Source of the DNA: Coriobacteriaceae bacterium
Lineage (GTDB): Bacteria > Actinomycetota > Coriobacteriia > Coriobacteriales > Coriobacteriaceae
Direction of reading: 5' to 3'
Assembly: GCA_902363875.1 (NCBI GenBank)
Contig: CABJBO010000005.1
Coordinates: forward strand, 1-15,085
Length of the DNA stretch: 15,085 nt
The notes under the pieces are model-generated. The model did no database searches. It was not told the DNA's origin and worked only from the letters and a program-made list of their open reading frames with translations. This document shows positions 7,574 to 14,891 of this stretch, piece after piece. Both the position numbers and the translations under genes were made by a program. Each line of letters begins with the position of its first letter. Within the stretch, counting starts at the first letter, position 1.

Positions 7574-7602
7574 GAAACCCTAATTAGTCAAAACTCGGAC
7601 TA
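7552..7602. promoter_or_regulatory. Two identical 18-bp operator-like repeats, probable MarR sites
   Basis: TAGTCAAAACTCGGACTA occurs exactly at 7552-7569 and again at 7585-7602. Each copy is an interrupted dyad, TAGTC-8 nt-GACTA, as expected for a MarR dimer site. The start-to-start distance is 33 bp, close to three helical turns, so both dimers would sit on the same face of the DNA. The first copy fills the promoter spacer; the second lies just past the predicted start site and ends 5 bp before the MarR ATG. Autorepression is the natural reading. Confidence 0.8.
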
Positions 7603-7606
7603 TCGA

Positions 7607-8119
7607 ATGGCGGGAGAGATGAATAGTACAGTTAGCCCGGTCGATTTCGACCGGATGCTCAACGGGCTTGTCCGTATCTATTCGGAGTTCGCGCGCACCT
7701 GCGGTCTTTCGGATTGCGCCTACTGGATGCTCGTCGACACGAGTGCAGCGGGTGGAAGCGTTGCCGTGAGTCGGCTGACGAGTGAATGGTTCTACAGCAA
7801 ACAGACCATCAATTCGGCGATCAAGACGCTTAGGGCGCGAGGGCTCGCGACGTTGGAGTTTGCCGAGGGCAGTCGTAAGAACAAGGTTGTGCGACTGACC
7901 GAAGAAGGCGTGCAGTTTGCCAAGCACTACGCGTTGCCGGCGCAAAAGGCCGAGCAGCAGGCATTCGAGGCGCTCGAGCCGTGGGAACAGCGCGAGATCA
8001 TGCGCTTGGTCGGTAAGTTTTCCCATGTTCTTAACGAAGAGTGCGAGGCATTTAAACGGCAAGTTGCCGCCGAGAACGAGGCTGACGATAAGGGCGAGGG
8101 GGAGACATGCGACTCTTAA
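7607..8119 (+). CDS. MarR-family transcriptional regulator
   Basis: A 170-residue winged-helix regulator, probably a dimeric repressor of its own operon that is released by a small molecule exported by the ABC pair. The HTH region runs from about 36 to 80 with recognition helix YSKQTINSAIKTLRARG (63-79); the wing is EFAEGSRKNKVVRLTEEG (84-101). Helices at the two ends (13-33 and 113-150) would form the dimer interface. The C-terminal 20 residues are acidic and unstructured. The start is uncertain: ATG 7607 has no SD, while ATG 7619 (MNSTVSP) has GGGAG very close upstream. The 3' end overlaps the first ABC gene by 13 nt, showing translational coupling. The regulated genes are almost certainly the two downstream transporters. 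Confidence 0.93.
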   Translation: MAGEMNSTVSPVDFDRMLNGLVRIYSEFARTCGLSDCAYWMLVDTSAAGGSVAVSRLTSEWFYSKQTINSAIKTLRARGLATLEFAEGSRKNKVVRLTEEGVQFAKHYALPAQKAEQQAFEALEPWEQREIMRLVGKFSHVLNEECEAFKRQVAAENEADDKGEGETCDS

Positions 8120-9843
8120 TGAGGTTTATGAGGCCGTACCGCGGTCTGATCGCGGTGACGCTGCTGGTGCTGCTAATCGACAACGTCGGTACGCTGCTCG
8201 TGCCCACGATGTTGGCGAACATGGTCAACACGGGCATCACGACGGGCGACGTCGATTACATCTTGCGCAACGGTCTGTACATGCTCATCGCGACCGGCAT
8301 GGCCAGCGGCGGCGCGGTGCTGGGCTGCTATCTTTCGGCCCGTCTGGCGGCCAATGTGGCCTGCGACATCCGCAACGCCGTCTACGATAAGTCGCTCGAG
8401 CTGTCCGCCAGCGACTTTGAGCGCTTTGGCACGGGTTCGATGATCACGCGCTCGCTCAACGACATCAACGTGATCCAGCAAGCGATCCTGCAGACGATTC
8501 AGCTGGTGCTGCCGGTACCGTTCTTGGCCGTGGCGGGCATCATCTTTGCCTGGTTTATCGATCCTGCCATGGGCACGCTGCTGGGCGTGGTCGTTGCGAT
8601 CGTGCTGGTGGCGGCGGTCTTTACCGTTGCCAACGCCGCGCCGATCTTTATGCGCCTGCAGAGCTTTATCGACCGCATGAACGTGGTGCTGCGCGAGAAC
8701 ATCGTGGGCGTGCGCGTCATCCGCGCATTTAACAAGGAGCGCCACGAGGAGCAGCGCCTGGACGAGGTGTTTAGCGATTACGCGGCCAACGCCATCAAGG
8801 TCAACCACCTGTTTGTGGGTCTCGACAGCTCCAGCTTCTTTTTGATGAACATCGCCGAGGTGGCGGTGCTGTGGGTGGGCGGCAACCGCGTGGGCGTCCA
8901 TGCCATGCAAATCGGCAGCATTTCGGCCGTGCTGGAGTACGCGATTCTGATCCTGTTCTTTGTGATGATGGCGCAGATGGTGGTGCTGACGCTTCCGCGC
9001 GCCGCGGCGTGCCTCAACCGTGCGCAACAGGTGCTCGAGATCGAGCCGAGCATCGTGGACGGTAAGGCTACGCTGGGCGACGGGGCGCCTGAGTCCGCAG
9101 GCGGGGCCGACGTGGTGGCCGTGTTCGATCACATGTCGTTCCGTTTTGACGATGCCGACGAGGACACCCTGTGCAACCTGAGTTTTGCCTGCCGCCGCGG
9201 ACAGACGACCGCGATCGTGGGCTCAACGGGCTCGGGCAAGTCAACGGTGGCCAAGCTCTTGCTTCGCTTCCACGATGCCACGAAGGGCGCCATTCGCCTG
9301 AACGGCGTCGACCTGCGCGACCTTTCGCAAGACGACATCCGCGGGCGTATCGCCTATGTGCCGCAGAAGGCATGGCTGTTCTCGGGTACGGTGGCGAGCA
9401 ACCTGCGCTTTGGTAACGAGGGTGCGACCGAGGCTGACATGCTCCATGCGCTGGAGGTTGCCCAGAGCACCTTTGTGCTCGACCAGCCGCAGGGGCTCGA
9501 TACGCCGGTGGCCCAGGGCGGCACGAACTTCTCGGGTGGTCAGCGCCAGCGCCTGGCGATTGCCCGCGCACTCATGAAGCATGCCGATCTGTATATCTTC
9601 GACGACAGTTTTTCGGCCCTGGACTTTAAGACCGATGCGGCGCTGCGCCATGCGCTGCAGGACGAGACGTGCGATGCCGCGGTGCTCATCATCGCCCAGC
9701 GCATCTCGACTATTTTGCATGCCGATCAGATCGTGGTGCTCAAAGACGGCGAGATCGTGGGCCTAGGCACGCACGACGAGCTCATGGAAACCTGCGAGGT
9801 GTACCGCGCTATCGCGGAATCGCAGATGAAGGGAGGTGAGTAG
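8107..9843 (+). CDS. ABC exporter half-transporter, degenerate-site subunit
   Basis: A 578-residue half-transporter with an N-terminal six-helix exporter domain (about 1-310) and a C-terminal ATPase domain (about 335-575). Nucleotide-binding motifs are Walker A GSTGSGKST (372-380), Q-loop Gln420, signature FSGGQ (475-479), Walker B YIFDD (496-500), and switch region IIAQRIST (528-535). Two catalytic residues are replaced: the Walker B Glu is Asp500, and the switch His is Gln531. The same pair of substitutions is known in TM287-type subunits of heterodimeric exporters (TM287/288). Its own signature motif is intact, so it can complete the partner's active site. ATG 8107 follows a purine-rich SD (AGGGGGAG) and overlaps the MarR gene. 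Probable role: drug, peptide or lipid export with the next gene product; the substrate is unknown. Confidence 0.95.
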   Translation: MRLLMRFMRPYRGLIAVTLLVLLIDNVGTLLVPTMLANMVNTGITTGDVDYILRNGLYMLIATGMASGGAVLGCYLSARLAANVACDIRNAVYDKSLELSASDFERFGTGSMITRSLNDINVIQQAILQTIQLVLPVPFLAVAGIIFAWFIDPAMGTLLGVVVAIVLVAAVFTVANAAPIFMRLQSFIDRMNVVLRENIVGVRVIRAFNKERHEEQRLDEVFSDYAANAIKVNHLFVGLDSSSFFLMNIAEVAVLWVGGNRVGVHAMQIGSISAVLEYAILILFFVMMAQMVVLTLPRAAACLNRAQQVLEIEPSIVDGKATLGDGAPESAGGADVVAVFDHMSFRFDDADEDTLCNLSFACRRGQTTAIVGSTGSGKSTVAKLLLRFHDATKGAIRLNGVDLRDLSQDDIRGRIAYVPQKAWLFSGTVASNLRFGNEGATEADMLHALEVAQSTFVLDQPQGLDTPVAQGGTNFSGGQRQRLAIARALMKHADLYIFDDSFSALDFKTDAALRHALQDETCDAAVLIIAQRISTILHADQIVVLKDGEIVGLGTHDELMETCEVYRAIAESQMKGGE

Positions 9844-9844
9844 T

Positions 9845-11848
9845 ATGACCGAGGAGCTCAAGAAGCAGGGAATTGCCGATGACGCCGCGGTTGCAGAGAC
9901 AGTCGAGGAGGCGGGCGCCACGCCCGGCCTGGACGAAGCCGCCAGGGCTGCGGCCGAGCGCGAGGCTCGCCGCCAGGCACTCTACGAGGAAAACGAGCGC
10001 GCCGAGGACGAGCGCGCCCGCGCTGAGGCAGAGCGCATGCGCGACGTTGACGACGGGGACGAGGACGAGACGCCCCGCGACACCTGGGCGACGGTGCGCC
10101 GCCTGTGGAGCGAGGCCGCCGGCGACCATTGGCGCTTCTATATCGTGTTCGCGAGCATTGTGTTCTATGCCATCTTTAACACCGCTGCACCGGCATATAG
10201 TGCTCGCGTGATCGATGAGCTGTGGGGGCACATGAAGTTGGCGTTTGCCAACAACACTACCTTCAGCATTACCTGGGAGAACTGCGGCAGGACCATCTTC
10301 ATCTACTTTATGATTTGGACGGCTGCTGCCTCGTTCTACGCGCTCCAGAGCTTTTTGATGTCGAGCGTGGCCGAACGCCTCAACCTGCGCCTACGCAACC
10401 GCATCGCACAAAAGCTCAACCGTCTGCCGCTTGCCTACTTTGACGCGCATCGTCCCGGCGAGGTCGTCAGCCGTGCGACCAACGACTTGGACAAGATGTC
10501 CGAGAGCATGCAGCGCGGCTTGCTGCAGCTGCTGGTGTCGATCGGTACCGTGGTGGGCGCCGTGAGCGTGATGTTCGTGTTTAGCGTGCCGCTCACGCTC
10601 GTCTTTTTGTTCTTTACGGCGCTTTCGCTGCTGGTGACGAAGGTCGTGTCGCGCCGCACGCACGATGTGACGGGCGAGCGCCAGGAGTGGGTGTCCAAGA
10701 TTACGAGCGCGGTCGAGGAGGGCTACTCGGGCCGTCTGGTGATTCGTGCGTTTAACCGCGAGCACCAGAGCTCTGTCGAGGTGCACGAGGCTTCGAAGGA
10801 GCTGGCGCGCGTGAGCACCAAGGCCGACTTTATGATTAACGCCGTCGGTCCCGCGGTGCGCTTTATCGGCCGCTTGGCGCAGATCGTGATTGCGCTTGTG
10901 GGCTGCAGCATGTTGGTTGCCGGGCATATGACCGTCGGCGTGTTCCAGGCGTTCTTCCAGTTTATCTACGAGGCGTCCGAGCCCATGACGCAGCTGTCGT
11001 TTACCTTTAACTCGCTGCAGAGCGCGCTGGCGAGTGCGGAGCGCGTGTTCGACCTGCTCGACGAGTCCGAGATGGAAGCCGATCCGCTGCCGGCGGTCGC
11101 CGCCAAGCTGCCGGGTCGCATTGAGGGCCGCGTCGCTTTTGAGCACGTGCGCTTTGGCTATGCGCCCGACAAGCCGCTCATGCGCGACGTGTCGTTTACC
11201 GCCGAGCCGGGCCAGAAGATTGCCGTGGTGGGAACCACGGGCGCAGGCAAGACGACGCTCATCAACCTGCTCATGCGCTTTTACGAGATCGACGGCGGCC
11301 GTATTACGCTTGACGGTGTGGATACGCGCCTCATGGACCGCGGCGAGCTACGGCAGCAGTTTGGCATGGTGCTACAGGACGCCTGGCTGTTCGACGGCAC
11401 GATTGCCGAGAACATCGCCTACGGCTGCCCCGAGGCAACGCGCGAGGAGATTGCTGCGGCCGCTCGCGCCGCCCAGGTCGACTTCTTTGTGCGCACCATG
11501 CCTCAGGGCTACGACACGCGCGTAGCCAACGATGCCGAAAGCATCAGCCAGGGCCAGCGTCAGCTGCTAACCATCGCACGCGTGCTGCTCAACAACCCGG
11601 CGATTCTCATCCTGGACGAGGCGACGTCGAGCGTGGATACGCGCACCGAGCTTGCCATCGGCCGCGCCATGGACGCACTTATGCGTGGGCGCACAAGTTT
11701 TGTGATCGCGCATCGCCTGTCGACGATCGTGGATGCCGACCTGATTCTGGTCATGGATCACGGCAATATCATCGAGCAGGGCACGCATAAGGAGCTGCTG
11801 GCAGTCGAGGGCGCCTACGCCGACCTCTATCTGAGCCAGTTCGCATAA
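9845..11848 (+). CDS. ABC exporter half-transporter, catalytic-site subunit
   Basis: A 667-residue partner of the preceding protein, starting one base after its stop codon, with SD GGGAGGTGA (9831-9839) inside the upstream gene. Residues 1-79 are a hydrophilic, highly charged Ala/Glu/Arg extension, likely helical or coiled-coil at about 30-66, before the first TM helix (about 98-120). The exporter domain covers about 95-395, with a longer TM1-TM2 extracellular loop around 128-150. The ATPase motifs are Walker A GTTGAGKTT (463-471), Gln511, signature ISQGQ (567-571, changed from LSGGQ), Walker B LILDE with catalytic Glu592, and switch His623. Its own Walker motifs are complete but its signature is degenerate, the mirror image of the partner. 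This is the TM288-like half of a heterodimer. An alternative GTG at 9836 would add only three residues. Confidence 0.95.
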   Translation: MTEELKKQGIADDAAVAETVEEAGATPGLDEAARAAAEREARRQALYEENERAEDERARAEAERMRDVDDGDEDETPRDTWATVRRLWSEAAGDHWRFYIVFASIVFYAIFNTAAPAYSARVIDELWGHMKLAFANNTTFSITWENCGRTIFIYFMIWTAAASFYALQSFLMSSVAERLNLRLRNRIAQKLNRLPLAYFDAHRPGEVVSRATNDLDKMSESMQRGLLQLLVSIGTVVGAVSVMFVFSVPLTLVFLFFTALSLLVTKVVSRRTHDVTGERQEWVSKITSAVEEGYSGRLVIRAFNREHQSSVEVHEASKELARVSTKADFMINAVGPAVRFIGRLAQIVIALVGCSMLVAGHMTVGVFQAFFQFIYEASEPMTQLSFTFNSLQSALASAERVFDLLDESEMEADPLPAVAAKLPGRIEGRVAFEHVRFGYAPDKPLMRDVSFTAEPGQKIAVVGTTGAGKTTLINLLMRFYEIDGGRITLDGVDTRLMDRGELRQQFGMVLQDAWLFDGTIAENIAYGCPEATREEIAAAARAAQVDFFVRTMPQGYDTRVANDAESISQGQRQLLTIARVLLNNPAILILDEATSSVDTRTELAIGRAMDALMRGRTSFVIAHRLSTIVDADLILVMDHGNIIEQGTHKELLAVEGAYADLYLSQFA

Positions 11849-11878
11849 TGTGACAAAGGAATAGTCCCTTTGTCACAT
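11848..11878. repeat. 12-bp palindromic element abutting the ABC operon stop codon
   Basis: ATGTGACAAAGG (11848-11859) pairs perfectly with CCTTTGTCACAT (11867-11878) around a 7-nt loop. The stem begins with the last base of the TAA stop. No T-tract follows. It resembles the element at 2155-2191 in size, in position at a gene end, and in carrying CAAA...GGGAC on one strand. Confidence 0.65.
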
Positions 11879-11885
11879 CAGGAAT

Positions 11886-11923
11886 AAGGCGCGCCGGGGA
11901 TGGATTCCCTGGCGCGCCTTTGC
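11886..11923 (+). terminator. Terminator of the MarR-ABC operon (possibly bidirectional)
   Basis: A 15-bp stem with one G:T pairs 11886-11900 with 11906-11920 around a 5-nt loop and runs into TTTG. The T-tract is short but the stem is very stable. The AA on the 5' side gives a similar short T-run for cysE on the other strand, so it may serve both converging transcripts. Confidence 0.7.
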
Positions 11924-11956
11924 GTTGGCGTCGATGTTGTCGGCGGCCGTCCGCTT

Positions 11957-12661
11957 TTAGCGTTCGTCCACGAGTTTGGCGACGAGGGCCTTAAGCTCGG
12001 CCACCTCTTGCTCGAGCTCTTTGACCCGGCGTGCGTTCTCGGTGATGCCTTGGCGGTTGAGGGCGCTTTGCTCGGCTGCGTCGTCGGGCATGTACTCGCG
12101 ATGCTGCTTGGCGTCGAAGGTCTCCTTGAACACGCGGCAGCCGTTGCGTTTGATAATGCGGCCGGGCACGCCCACGACGGTGCAGTTGTCGGGCACGTCT
12201 TTGACGACAACCGAGTTGCCGCCGATTTTGACGTTGTTGCCAATGCGAATGTTGCCGAGCACCTTGGCGCCTGTGCCCACGGTGACGTTGTTGCCCAGGG
12301 TGGGGTGGCGCTTGCCGGTCTCGTTGCCGGTGCCGCCAAGTGTGACGCCCTGATAGAGCACGCAGTTGTCGCCCACAATGGCGGTTTCGCCGATGACAAC
12401 GCCCATGGCGTGGTCGATAAAGAAATGCTTGCCGATCTGTGCGGCAGGATGAATCTCGACGCCAGTGATATGGCGGGTGATTTGCGAGAGCACGCGGGCG
12501 AGCGAGCGATGTCCATGTTCCCACAGCCAGTGCTCGGGCACGTGGTTCCACTTGGCGTGCAGGCCGGGGTAAGAAAGGAAGATGACTAGGCCGTTTTGCG
12601 CGGCGGGGTCCTGTGCCTGGACGGTCTTGATGTCCTCGCGAATGGTATTGATAAAGCTCAC
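11957..12661 (-). CDS. cysE: Serine O-acetyltransferase
   Basis: This enzyme acetylates L-serine with acetyl-CoA to give O-acetylserine, the precursor for cysteine. The GTG start at 12661 gives 234 residues and is preceded by GGGAGG 7 nt upstream. The frame stays open to an ATG at 12766, but that extension is not CysE-like and contains a -10 (TATACT, minus strand, 12708-12703), so it was rejected. The N-terminal part is short, as in the Bacillus-type enzymes. The left-handed beta-helix covers about 70-170, with catalytic [13 protein letters not shown] (80-92, Asp83-His84), GVTLGGTG (105-112), [10 protein letters not shown] (116-125) and [11 protein letters not shown] (147-157). After the helix comes an unusual tail: residues about 196-234 are predicted helical with a heptad pattern ([18 protein letters not shown]), ending in Arg rather than the Ile used to dock on cysteine synthase. 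No cysK lies nearby. Confidence 0.95.
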   Translation of the reverse strand: MSFINTIREDIKTVQAQDPAAQNGLVIFLSYPGLHAKWNHVPEHWLWEHGHRSLARVLSQITRHITGVEIHPAAQIGKHFFIDHAMGVVIGETAIVGDNCVLYQGVTLGGTGNETGKRHPTLGNNVTVGTGAKVLGNIRIGNNVKIGGNSVVVKDVPDNCTVVGVPGRIIKRNGCRVFKETFDAKQHREYMPDDAAEQSALNRQGITENARRVKELEQEVAELKALVAKLVDER

Positions 12662-12702
12662 CGGCCGCCCTCCCTTAGCGCCGCGACAATGCAATTCAAT
12701 AA

Positions 12703-12708
12703 AGTATA
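12703..12708 (-). promoter_or_regulatory. -10 element for cysE
   Basis: The minus strand reads CGCTATACTTTATTG, with TATACT at 12708-12703, about 40 nt before the GTG start. No clear -35 is present. Its position inside the longer open frame supports the GTG start at 12661. Confidence 0.5.
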
Positions 12709-12833
12709 GCGATTCGCTAGGGATTAGGAAGAGCAATCTTGCTCGGCTTTGCGCGACAGGTGTCAATTATGCAAACTTGCTGGTAATGAAGTCACGCTTT
12801 TGTAAGGTCGTGTGCGTTGCCGCGTCACAACCG

Positions 12834-12839
12834 TATACT
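12834..12839 (+). promoter_or_regulatory. -10 element for the dedA-family gene
   Basis: TATACT (12834-12839) lies 46 nt before ATG 12886. At 17-bp spacing the -35 would be TGTGCG (12811-12816), a weak match. Together with the cysE -10 it makes a divergent promoter pair within about 130 bp. Confidence 0.5.
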
Positions 12840-12885
12840 GGTCAACTTGGACGTGTCCGCGCCCACAACTGAGAGGTTTTACTTC

Positions 12886-13533
12886 ATGGGTTTCATCAAT
12901 TTTATCGCCGAGCTGCTTAAGGATCCGCGCACCGCGATCGCCAGCTGGATCGCTGCCGGCCCGCTTATGGCCTATGGCTGCGTGTTCCTGATCATCTTTA
13001 TCGAGACGGGCGTGGTGTTCTTCCCGTTCCTTCCCGGCGATTCGCTGCTGTTTGCCTCAGGTTTCTTTGCCCACAACGGCGGCTTTAACATCGTGGCTCT
13101 GCTGGCCGTCGCATGGACGGCTGCTATCTTGGGCGATCAGTGCAACTTTATGATCGGTCATTTCTTTGGCCAAAAGATCATCGCCTCGGGCAAGGTGAAG
13201 GCCATGACGCCCGAGCGTATCAAAAAGTCCGAGGACTTCCTGGACAAGTGGGGCCACCTGGCCATCTTCCTGGGTCGCTTCTTCCCGTTTATCCGCACCT
13301 TTGTGCCTTTCATCGCCGGCATGGGCGGCATGCACTGGCGCAACTTTGTCATCTTTAACGTGCTGGGCGGCATTACCTGGTCGACGGTCTTCACTCTGCT
13401 GGGCTACTTCTTTGGCGGCATTCCCTTTGTGCAGGAGCACTTTGAGCTGCTGATTATCGGCATCGTCGCCGTGTCGATCATCCCGACCGTGGTCGGTCTG
13501 GTTAAGGCTAAGCTCGGTAAAAAGAACGCCTAG
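12886..13533 (+). CDS. DedA / VTT-domain family membrane protein
   Basis: A 215-residue polytopic inner-membrane protein of the DedA family. Members are implicated in flipping undecaprenyl phosphate or phosphatidylethanolamine and in membrane homeostasis; which of these applies here is not shown by sequence. Family motifs are IETGVVFFPFLPGDSLLF (39-56, with Glu40 and Asp52), the conserved GRFFPFIRTFVPFIAGMGGM (130-149, with Arg131 and Arg137) and the NVLGGITWSTVFTLLGYFFG (158-177) segment. The C-terminus is basic (KAKLGKKNA), consistent with a cytoplasmic end. The start at 12886 is preceded by GAGAGG (12871-12876) with 9-nt spacing. An in-frame ATG at 12817 lies upstream of the promoter -10 and was rejected. 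A strong terminator follows, so the gene is monocistronic. Confidence 0.95.
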   Translation: MGFINFIAELLKDPRTAIASWIAAGPLMAYGCVFLIIFIETGVVFFPFLPGDSLLFASGFFAHNGGFNIVALLAVAWTAAILGDQCNFMIGHFFGQKIIASGKVKAMTPERIKKSEDFLDKWGHLAIFLGRFFPFIRTFVPFIAGMGGMHWRNFVIFNVLGGITWSTVFTLLGYFFGGIPFVQEHFELLIIGIVAVSIIPTVVGLVKAKLGKKNA

Positions 13534-13561
13534 TCCGAGCTTGTTTTCGGATGTTAATTCC

Positions 13562-13595
13562 AAGGCCCGTCATCGGATTCGATGGCGGGCCTTTT
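13562..13595 (+). terminator. Rho-independent terminator of the dedA-family gene
   Basis: A 14-bp stem with one wobble pairs 13562-13575 with 13580-13593 around the tetraloop GATT, ending in CTTTTG. It begins 29 nt after the stop codon and shares its CCAAGGCCCG...CGGGCCTTTTG core with the glmS terminator. Confidence 0.95.
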
Positions 13596-13663
13596 GTGTT
13601 GAAGGCAAATGAAAATACTTTACTTAGTTAAAGAAAAGCGTTTTATCCAAGGCGTGCGGGGAG

Positions 13664-13669
13664 TACAAT
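13664..13669 (+). promoter_or_regulatory. -10 element for ilvE
   Basis: TACAAT lies in GAGTACAATCACC. At 17-bp spacing the -35 would be TTTTAT (13641-13646), a poor match, in an AT-rich stretch that could act as an UP-like element. Transcription would start near 13676, giving a leader of about 147 nt for ilvE. Confidence 0.5.
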
Positions 13670-13676
13670 CACCTGC

Positions 13677-13826
13677 ATGCGAATCGACGCGCCATCGGCT
13701 TTGATGCTGCCCGCGTGTCCTGCCCGGCTCTACGCTCCGGGTATGCGACGTTGCGACGCGGCCTGCTTCGGTCCTTGCGTGCGGGTTCGCGAGTATGCAA
13801 CCGCGTATGTAAGGAGCGACATATGA
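13677..13826 (+). CDS. Possible 49-codon leader ORF upstream of ilvE
   Basis: An ORF begins with ATG at 13677, just 7 bases after the end of the -10 TACAAT, so it would be leaderless or nearly so. It runs 49 codons to a TGA at 13824-13826 that overlaps the ilvE start as ATGA. The peptide begins MRIDAPSALMLPACPARLYA and contains four cysteines (14, 26, 30, 34). Leu, Ile and Val codons are scattered, with no run, so it does not look like a classical attenuator peptide. A chance open frame of this length is possible in GC-rich DNA; the placement at both ends is what makes it notable. Confidence 0.25.
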   Translation: MRIDAPSALMLPACPARLYAPGMRRCDAACFGPCVRVREYATAYVRSDI

Positions 13827-14875
13827 CTGTCGAGAAGAAAGATATCGATTGGGGTAGCCTCGGCTTTGGCTACATGAAGACCGATTACAGCTACGAGGCT
13901 CATTGGAAGGATGGCGAGTGGGACGAGGGCGGCCTGACCACCGACCACACCCTGCACGTCTCCGAGTGCGGCGGTATCTTCCACTACTGCCAGGAGGTCT
14001 TTGAGGGCCTGAAGGCCTACACCGCCGAGGACGGCAGCATCGTCTGCTTCCGTCCCGACATGAACGCCGAGCGTATGTACAACTCCGCCCAGCGTCTGGA
14101 GATGCCCCCGTTCCCCAAGGATAAGTTTGTCGAGGCCGTCAAGCAGGTCGTCTCTGCCAACGCCGCATGGGTTCCGCCCTTCGGTTCCGGCGCAACCCTG
14201 TACGTGCGTCCATTTATGATCGGCTCCGGTGACGTGATCGGCGTGGCTCCCGCTCCTGAGTACACGTTCCGTATTCTCGTGACCCCGGTCGGTCCGTACT
14301 TTAAGGGCGGCCTCAAGCCTGTCAAGCTGCGCGTTTCCGAGTACGACCGCGCCGCACCGCACGGCACCGGCAACATCAAGGCCGGCCTCAACTACGCCAT
14401 GTCCCTGAAGCCCACGATGGAGGCTCACCGCGAGGGCTATGCCGAGAACCTGTATCTCGACTCCGAGTCCCGCACCTATGTCGAGGAGACCGGTGGCGCC
14501 AACATCCTGTTCGTGAAGGAAGATGGCACGCTTGTTGTCCCGCAGTCGCACACCGACTCCATTCTTCCCTCCATCACCCGCCGTTCGCTCGTTCAGGTTG
14601 CTCAGGACCTGGGCATGACCGTCGACCAGCGTCCCGTCGAGTGGGCCGAGGTTAAGGCCGGCACCTTTGTTGAGTGCGGTCTGTGCGGCACCGCTGCCGT
14701 TATCTCCCCGGTCGGCGAGATCGACAACAAGGTCTACGGTGCCGACGAGACTGTGACCTTCCCGGCTGGCTACACCGAGATCGGTCCTGTGATGAAGAGG
14801 CTCCGCGAGACCCTGACGGGCATCCAGTCTGGTGCTGTCGAGGATAAGCACAACTGGGTTTACACCGTCGCGTAA
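13823..14875 (+). CDS. ilvE: Branched-chain amino acid aminotransferase
   Basis: A PLP-dependent fold-type IV enzyme that catalyses the last step of Leu, Ile and Val synthesis (or the first step of their breakdown), using glutamate/2-oxoglutarate. The 350 residues fit the longer BCAT group found in Gram-positives and eukaryotes. Motifs are QEVFEGLKAY (57-66), FRPDMNAERM (76-85), ATLYVRPFMIG (124-134), and GTGNIKAGLNYA (181-192), in which Lys186 is the expected Schiff-base lysine; ETGGANILFV is the conserved cofactor loop segment. The start at 13823 has AAGGAG (13811-13816) 6 nt upstream. The open frame back to 13715 was rejected because it adds an Arg/Cys-rich, non-conserved segment. No other ilv or leu genes are near. 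A terminator inside a larger inverted repeat follows. Confidence 0.96.
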   Translation: MTVEKKDIDWGSLGFGYMKTDYSYEAHWKDGEWDEGGLTTDHTLHVSECGGIFHYCQEVFEGLKAYTAEDGSIVCFRPDMNAERMYNSAQRLEMPPFPKDKFVEAVKQVVSANAAWVPPFGSGATLYVRPFMIGSGDVIGVAPAPEYTFRILVTPVGPYFKGGLKPVKLRVSEYDRAAPHGTGNIKAGLNYAMSLKPTMEAHREGYAENLYLDSESRTYVEETGGANILFVKEDGTLVVPQSHTDSILPSITRRSLVQVAQDLGMTVDQRPVEWAEVKAGTFVECGLCGTAAVISPVGEIDNKVYGADETVTFPAGYTEIGPVMKRLRETLTGIQSGAVEDKHNWVYTVA

Positions 14876-14891
14876 GCTGTCTTAGCTGTCC

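Noticed and set aside
8173..9132. 319-codon minus-strand ORF over the first ABC gene
   Set aside because: Shadow ORF with a low-complexity His/Arg/Gln/Asp composition; the plus strand encodes an intact ABC exporter.
12662..12766. 35-codon N-terminal extension of cysE to an upstream ATG
   Set aside because: It contains a -10 element and non-conserved sequence; the GTG at 12661 has GGGAGG at proper spacing and gives the expected CysE N-terminus.
7015..13647. Shared 10-mer CGTTTTATCC at 7015-7024 and 13638-13647
   Set aside because: Repeated 10-mers are expected by chance in 15 kb, and the positions relative to promoters differ.
13670..13822. T-box or branched-chain attenuator before ilvE
   Set aside because: There is no T-box sequence (AGGGTGGNACCGCG), no terminator with a T-tract, and no run of Leu/Ile/Val codons.
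13730..14851. 373-codon minus-strand ORF over ilvE
   Set aside because: Shadow of ilvE: no SD, no recognisable domain, and the sense frame carries all BCAT motifs.
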